NCBI GenBank assembly: GCA_001304855.1
Contig: BBZN01000010.1
Location: 62,001 to 126,000 of the forward strand
Reading direction: 5' to 3'
Source of the DNA: Clostridia bacterium UC5.1-1D2
GTDB lineage: Bacteria > Bacillota > Clostridia > Lachnospirales > Lachnospiraceae
DNA length: 64,000 nucleotides
Position numbers and translations under genes: made by a program. The stretch's first letter is position 1. Each line of letters starts with the position of its first letter. Positions 60,886 to 64,000 of the stretch are shown one piece after another. A model generated the notes under the pieces. That model was not told the DNA's origin and ran no database searches. It saw only the letters and a program-made list of their open reading frames with translations.

Positions 60886-60911
60886 GCAAGCGGATAGGAG
60901 GTGAGAGAAGG

Positions 60912-61043
60912 ATGAAAGCATTTCACGAAATGCAAAAGAAGATAGAGGAATTAGAACTTCTTAAAGCGAGACTATCAGAAGGATTAGGAGATGACGTTCT
61001 CGAGGAGGCATCCGAGGAGTTGGAAATGATCATAAAAATATAA
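60912..61043 (+). CDS. Short coiled-coil protein (43 aa)
   Basis: MKAFHEMQKKIEELELLKARL... with a regular heptad-like Leu/Ile spacing and an acidic C-terminus. AGGAGG precedes the ATG by 9 bases. Small phage-type protein of unknown function. Confidence 0.55.
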   Translation: MKAFHEMQKKIEELELLKARLSEGLGDDVLEEASEELEMIIKI

Positions 61044-61235
61044 TCTTTCAACTTCCCCGGAAAAACCTCTGATTTGTTTAAATTTGTTGAAATGACTATC
61101 TTTTCTTAATTTCCGTTGGTGTGTTAGTACACTCTCAGTGCCCGGAATGGACACGGTGGCCGTGAAAGGACTATGAGAAGAAGGAAACAAGTACAACCGG
61201 TACCGCATACAATCTACCAGAGAGGGGTGGTGATA

Positions 61236-61391
61236 GTGCAGAAATTGAAAGTATTCAAATACATAGAAATTGATGGTCAGGATGTTCCAATGGAATCACT
61301 GACAGATGAGGAGAAAAGGCGCATTGCTTATGCACTGCAAGATAATGTGATGATTCCCTTGGGATTTCGGAGAAAGAGAAAGACCGCCTGA
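61236..61391 (+). CDS. Small phage-type protein, unknown
   Basis: 51 residues (QKLKVFKYIEIDGQDVPMESL..RRIAYALQDN..). GTG 61236 was chosen because AGGGGTGG lies upstream; ATG 61173 in the same frame has AAAGGA only two bases away. Resembles small conserved clostridial phage proteins, function unknown. Confidence 0.5.
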   Translation: MQKLKVFKYIEIDGQDVPMESLTDEEKRRIAYALQDNVMIPLGFRRKRKTA

Positions 61392-61431
61392 AGGCGGCCC
61401 TGAAGGACAAGCATAGAAAGGGGTGCGGGGG

Positions 61432-61653
61432 ATGAGAGAGAACTTGAAAAAGGCCCGCAAAGAAGCGGGCATGACGCAGCAGCAGATGGCGGACAGGCTG
61501 GGGATTGGATTGAGGCATTATCAAAAAATTGAATACGCAGAACTTAATGGCTCTTTCGAGGTTTGGGATGCCTTGGAGGACCTTCTGGGGGTACATCAAC
61601 GGATACTCCGAGAGATTTCAAGTAATCATCACGCCCCAACAAAAAATCAGTAG
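61432..61653 (+). CDS. Small XRE-family HTH protein
   Basis: 73 residues. HTH region ENLKKARKEAGMTQQQMADRLGIGLRHYQKIEYAELNGSFEVWDALEDLLG. Its 3' 110 bases overlap the opposing XRE gene, so the two transcripts are antisense to each other there. Confidence 0.75.
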   Translation: MRENLKKARKEAGMTQQQMADRLGIGLRHYQKIEYAELNGSFEVWDALEDLLGVHQRILREISSNHHAPTKNQ

Positions 61654-61819
61654 GAACGTCAAATAAATCGGCAATTTCAGTGAGTAAAGATAGATTTGGT
61701 TCTCTGTCACCGCCTTCGTATTTTTGATAAGTACGTAAAGCAAGACCTAAAGCGTCAGCGGTTTTTTGTAAGGTATATTCTCGAAAAATTCTTGCAGATC
61801 GCAATCTGTTTTTAAACAT
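61544..61819 (-). CDS. XRE-family repressor (second switch)
   Basis: 91 residues. HTH region RSARIFREYTLQKTADALGLALRTYQKYEGGDREPNLSLLTEIADLFDVPTDFLLGRDD. Start set by GGAGGT 7 bases upstream of ATG (complement of 61817-61819). Divergent from a promoter with a TATGCCCAT palindrome, its likely operator. Tail is Pro-rich (VPPEGPPRHPKPRK). Confidence 0.82.
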   Translation of the reverse strand: MFKNRLRSARIFREYTLQKTADALGLALRTYQKYEGGDREPNLSLLTEIADLFDVPTDFLLGRDDYLKSLGVSVDVPPEGPPRHPKPRKSH

Positions 61820-61841
61820 ATAGGTACCTCCTAAAAAATAC

Positions 61842-61901
61842 TTGACTATGCCCAAATTGTACGTTATAATCCGAGTAAAGTATATGCCCATTATGGGCAT
61901 A
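61842..61901 (+). promoter_or_regulatory. Promoter and operator of the second switch
   Basis: TTGACT (61842-61847), 17-base spacer, TATAAT (61865-61870). A perfect palindrome TATGCCCAT-T-ATGGGCATA (61883-61901) follows. A half-site TATGCCCA lies at 61847-61854. These sites differ from those of the S24 repressor. Confidence 0.8.
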
Positions 61902-61918
61902 AAAAAGGAGGGCACCCT

Positions 61919-62137
61919 ATGCAAATCGAAATCACAGGAAACAGGTGCGTAAGCTGTTGCGAATTCATCCAGTATTATGGGCGCAATTATTATAGGGAGT
62001 ATGTCCCGATTGATTGTGGCTATTGCGTCAAGCGTCAGCGCAGGACAAGGCCGGGGGACAGATGTAAGGATTATAGCGAGGCAGGAAACGCAAGCGCGCC
62101 AATCGGAGCGATAAAAAGTTACACGCAAGCTGGATAA
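61919..62137 (+). CDS. Small Cys-containing protein, unknown
   Basis: 72 residues with five Cys (CVSCCEF...CGYCVK...RCKDY), which may bind zinc. AAGGAGG precedes ATG 61919. First gene under the second switch promoter. No named family recognised. Confidence 0.6.
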   Translation: MQIEITGNRCVSCCEFIQYYGRNYYREYVPIDCGYCVKRQRRTRPGDRCKDYSEAGNASAPIGAIKSYTQAG

Positions 62138-62179
62138 CGGCACATTAAGCCAGTAATAATTTAAGCCAGGGGGATTGAC

Positions 62180-62389
62180 AATGAACAAAAAAAGCAATTG
62201 CGAAATTGGATACAGAAACAAAAGCAGCTAATCAGCGAAGCTGCCGAACAGAAGGACCGTGACTATATAGCAATGATGTGGCTGGGATATCTGAACGGCC
62301 TGAGACTTACGAACGCGATTACATACATGGAATATCAGGCCTTATATGATGAAATACAGCAGTATATAGCAGGATTCGAGGCGGCCTGA
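62180..62389 (+). CDS. Small phage-type protein; one frameshift
   Basis: ~69 residues, helical (NWIQKQKQLISEAAEQKDRDYIAMMWLGYLNGLRLTNAITYMEYQALYDEI). An A is missing from the A-run near 62189, joining ATG 62180 to the main frame. GGGGGATTG precedes the ATG. Unknown function. Confidence 0.55.
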   Translation, partial: NEQKKQLRNWIQKQKQLISEAAEQKDRDYIAMMWLGYLNGLRLTNAITYMEYQALYDEIQQYIAGFEAA

Positions 62390-62428
62390 CATGGAGGAGC
62401 GGAAGCACATTGAAAATCAAACAAAAGG

Positions 62429-62545
62429 CCCCTGACGCTACAGCAATAGCGCCAGGGGCAGGTCATCCGCAGACCAAAATACACACCTTAATTATACCTG
62501 CGGATGGCCTGAAAGTCAAGAAAAACAGCGGCATTACGCCGCTTT
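62429..62545. other. Three consecutive strong hairpins
   Basis: GCCCCTG...CAGGGGC (62429-62460), CATCCGCAG...CTGCGGATG (62465-62506) and AGCGGC...GCCGCT (62527-62543) follow one another before the Rep-like gene. The first resembles a terminator on the minus strand only (T-rich tail there). Could be terminators or a structured origin for a rolling-circle-type initiator. Confidence 0.5.
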
Positions 62546-62591
62546 GACAACTTGTTAAGTTTATTATCTTTTGGACAAGCAGGAGAGACGG

Positions 62592-63354
62592 ATGCCATAC
62601 TACGAGAAAATAGGCAGGGCAGGGATAACAGAGGCGCATTACAGCTACCACGACAGAAGCAGGCCGGAACCAGGAGGAGAGAGGGAGCGGCGCAAAAAGA
62701 AGAGCAGGCCAACGCCGGAATCCCAGAGGAAAAGCAATATACGCAGGGCGGGGCAGAGGCTGACCCTGGATCTGAATGAAAACTTTGGCCCGGATTGCTG
62801 GTATATTACCTGGAATTATCAAAAGAGCAGAGGCCGTCAGATAAAAAACGCTGAACCGGCAGGTGGCAAGGGCATTGAGAATCATGCGGAACATATATAA
62901 AAAAGCAGGTAAAAGCCTGAAATATGTATGGGTGCCGGAGGTAGGCCCGAGAGGGGGAAGCCACATCCACATTGTCATATCTCCGATTGACTTAAACCTG
63001 ATAAAAAATGTCTGGACATATGGAGGCATGTATATAGAGCCGCTGCGCAAGGATCGGAATTACCGCAGATTGGCCGAATATTTTATCGGATACTCGGAGA
63101 AAACCCGGCAGACCTTTGGAGGGAAACAGGCAGGGAGATATAACCCAAGCAAAAATCTGGCGCATGTGGAAATTGAAAAGCGCCGGAAACGAAAAAAGAC
63201 ATTCCGAGCCGGAGAAATCACGGCGCCGAAAGGCTGGTATTTGGACAAAGAGAGCGTACAGGAATGGGTAAATGAGCGGGGATACCGGCATCTGTACTAT
63301 CTGCTGGTAAGGATACCCAATGACGAAAGGGGGCCGAAAAAATGCAGAACGTGA
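62592..63354 (+). CDS. HUH-endonuclease-like replication initiator; one frameshift
   Basis: ~254 residues. ATG 62592 follows AGGAGA. Three motifs in order recall HUH-type Rep proteins: a strand motif WYITWNYQ, the HUH motif GGSHIHIVIS, and a candidate catalytic Tyr motif NYRRLAEYFIGYSEKT. Shift near 62846 in an A-run. Nicking at an origin and rolling-circle replication of the excised element would follow; not proven from sequence. Confidence 0.55.
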
Positions 63355-63782
63355 ATCTGTACATAGAAACGTCCATCCATGGACCGGCCAAGAAACCGGG
63401 CAGCTATATTTATATACTGGAATGCGTCAGAAACGGAGAGGCCAGAACCAGGGATGGCAGAGGCGCCATCGGGGAGACGACGGAAAACGCCCTTGCGCTT
63501 ACAGCCTTGGCGGAGGCAGTGCAGCGGATAACAGAACCCTGCTCCCTCCGAGTATTTACCCGGTGCGAGCACATTTTAAATGTGATGGGAAACCATTGGG
63601 CCAGGCAGTGGCGGAAAAACGGATGGAGAAATGCCAAGGGCTCCCCGGTCAAGCATGCAGAGCTTTGGGAAAAAGCGCTCTGCGGCCTGGACAGGCACTG
63701 CTGCCTCTTTACAGATGAGGAGCATTCTTACACCAGATGGATGCAGGAAGAATTAAAGCGGAACAGGAGGAAACCGGCGTGA
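63342..63782 (+). CDS. RNase H-like protein
   Basis: 146 residues. NLYIETSIHGPAKKPGSYIYILEC, a TTENALALTALAEAVQRI helix, LRVFTRCEHILN and NGWRNAKGSPVKHAELWEKAL match the RNase H fold of phage and caulimovirus-like proteins. The classical first Asp is Glu here. It overlaps the Rep-like gene by 13 bases. Confidence 0.7.
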   Translation: MQNVNLYIETSIHGPAKKPGSYIYILECVRNGEARTRDGRGAIGETTENALALTALAEAVQRITEPCSLRVFTRCEHILNVMGNHWARQWRKNGWRNAKGSPVKHAELWEKALCGLDRHCCLFTDEEHSYTRWMQEELKRNRRKPA

Positions 63783-64000
63783 CAGCAGACAAAAGGAAAC
63801 GAAAAAAGGGGGCATAGAGCCTCTGGAACTGGAGGCGTTCAGGAACCGGGTAAAGGCAGGGGACCGGCTGATGTGTTACAAAACCAGAAGAAAAGGGGAT
63901 GTTGAGGAAATGGCCCTGGCAGAAATGAGGGTGGTAAAATCATATCCATTTATTATACTCCTGGTTTATAAAGGAGCCTGCGGAAACTATTTTAAAACCA
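63779..64000 (+). CDS. Unknown phage-type protein, partial at window end; one frameshift
   Basis: Starts at GTG 63779 with ACAGGAGG upstream and a 4-base overlap with the previous gene. Frame shifts near 63813; then LELEAFRNRVKAGDRLMCYKTRRKGDVEEMALAEMRVVKSYP continues to the window end. Unknown function. Confidence 0.55.

Larger units (their letters stand above)
56541..64000. mobile_element. Left part of an integrative element/prophage inserted in cotJC
   Basis: From the junction rightwards: large serine recombinase, possible small RNA, ImmA-like protein, S24 repressor, Cro-like protein, several small unknown genes, a second repressor switch, an HUH-Rep-like protein and an RNase H-like protein. 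Many short, tightly packed genes and divergent repressor switches are prophage-like. No structural phage or conjugation gene is inside the window, so its class is open. It continues past base 64000. Confidence 0.85.

Noticed and set aside
56541-64000. tRNA gene as the integration target
   Set aside because: No tRNA-like sequence is seen at the junction; the interrupted target is clearly cotJC.

Overview
The window looks like a spore-forming, monoderm, anaerobic Clostridia of the Lachnospiraceae type (Enterocloster/Hungatella-like). This is inferred from gene content: an EtfAB module, mannose-family PTS, TRAP transport, indolepyruvate:ferredoxin oxidoreductase, SpoIID/SpoIIQ-like and CotJ proteins, SLH and cell-wall-binding repeats, and a monoderm type IV pilus locus.

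Layout. (1) 1-2598: acyl-CoA dehydrogenase (5' end missing) with etfB-etfA. (2) 2642-9553: a GHKL histidine kinase/LytTR regulator pair divergent from a ~1470-residue surface protein with BspA-type leucine-rich repeats. (3) 9689-10930: a VanH-like D-2-hydroxyacid dehydrogenase with its own promoter and terminator. (4) 11007-18830: a mannose-family PTS operon with two ManA paralogues, a mannitol-dehydrogenase-family enzyme, an RpiR regulator and a HAD phosphatase. (5) 18892-26114: a LacI regulator and the TRAP/sugar-isomerase/AEC cluster it probably controls through repeated GGAAATCGATTTCC operators. (6) 26147-43745: a type IV pilus operon (pilB, pilT, pilC, pilA, pilD, pilM, pilN, pilO, minor pilins). 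It includes a ~2640-residue protein with a prepilin N-terminus fused to GLUG/beta-helix modules. (7) 43852-48891: M32 carboxypeptidase, spoIID, a spoIIQ-like gene, a TPP riboswitch with thiW, and a CBS protein. (8) 49091-54656: an aryl-2-oxoacid cluster (paaK, iorA, iorB, paaK, ACT protein). (9) 54760-56558: thioesterase, a Cys/Gly-rich small protein and the cotJABC spore-coat operon. (10) about 56541-64000: the left part of an integrative element or prophage inserted inside cotJC. It carries a large serine recombinase, two repressor switches, small phage genes, an HUH-Rep-like protein and an RNase H-like protein, and it runs off the window.

How the parts fit. The cotJC insertion leaves only 33 native codons, and the element's recombinase abuts the junction. 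This is the architecture of sporulation-gene intervening elements such as skin in sigK, so programmed excision in the mother cell is a testable idea. The giant pilin-like protein sits in the minor-pilin position of a complete pilus operon and is best read as a self-tethered tip adhesin.

Data quality. More than 40 genes or gene segments are broken by single-base shifts, mostly at homopolymers, while the protein similarity continues in another frame. I treat these as probable sequence errors rather than decayed genes, give the whole reconstructed span for each gene, and mark approximate breakpoints. I saw no tRNA, rRNA, CRISPR array or insertion sequence.
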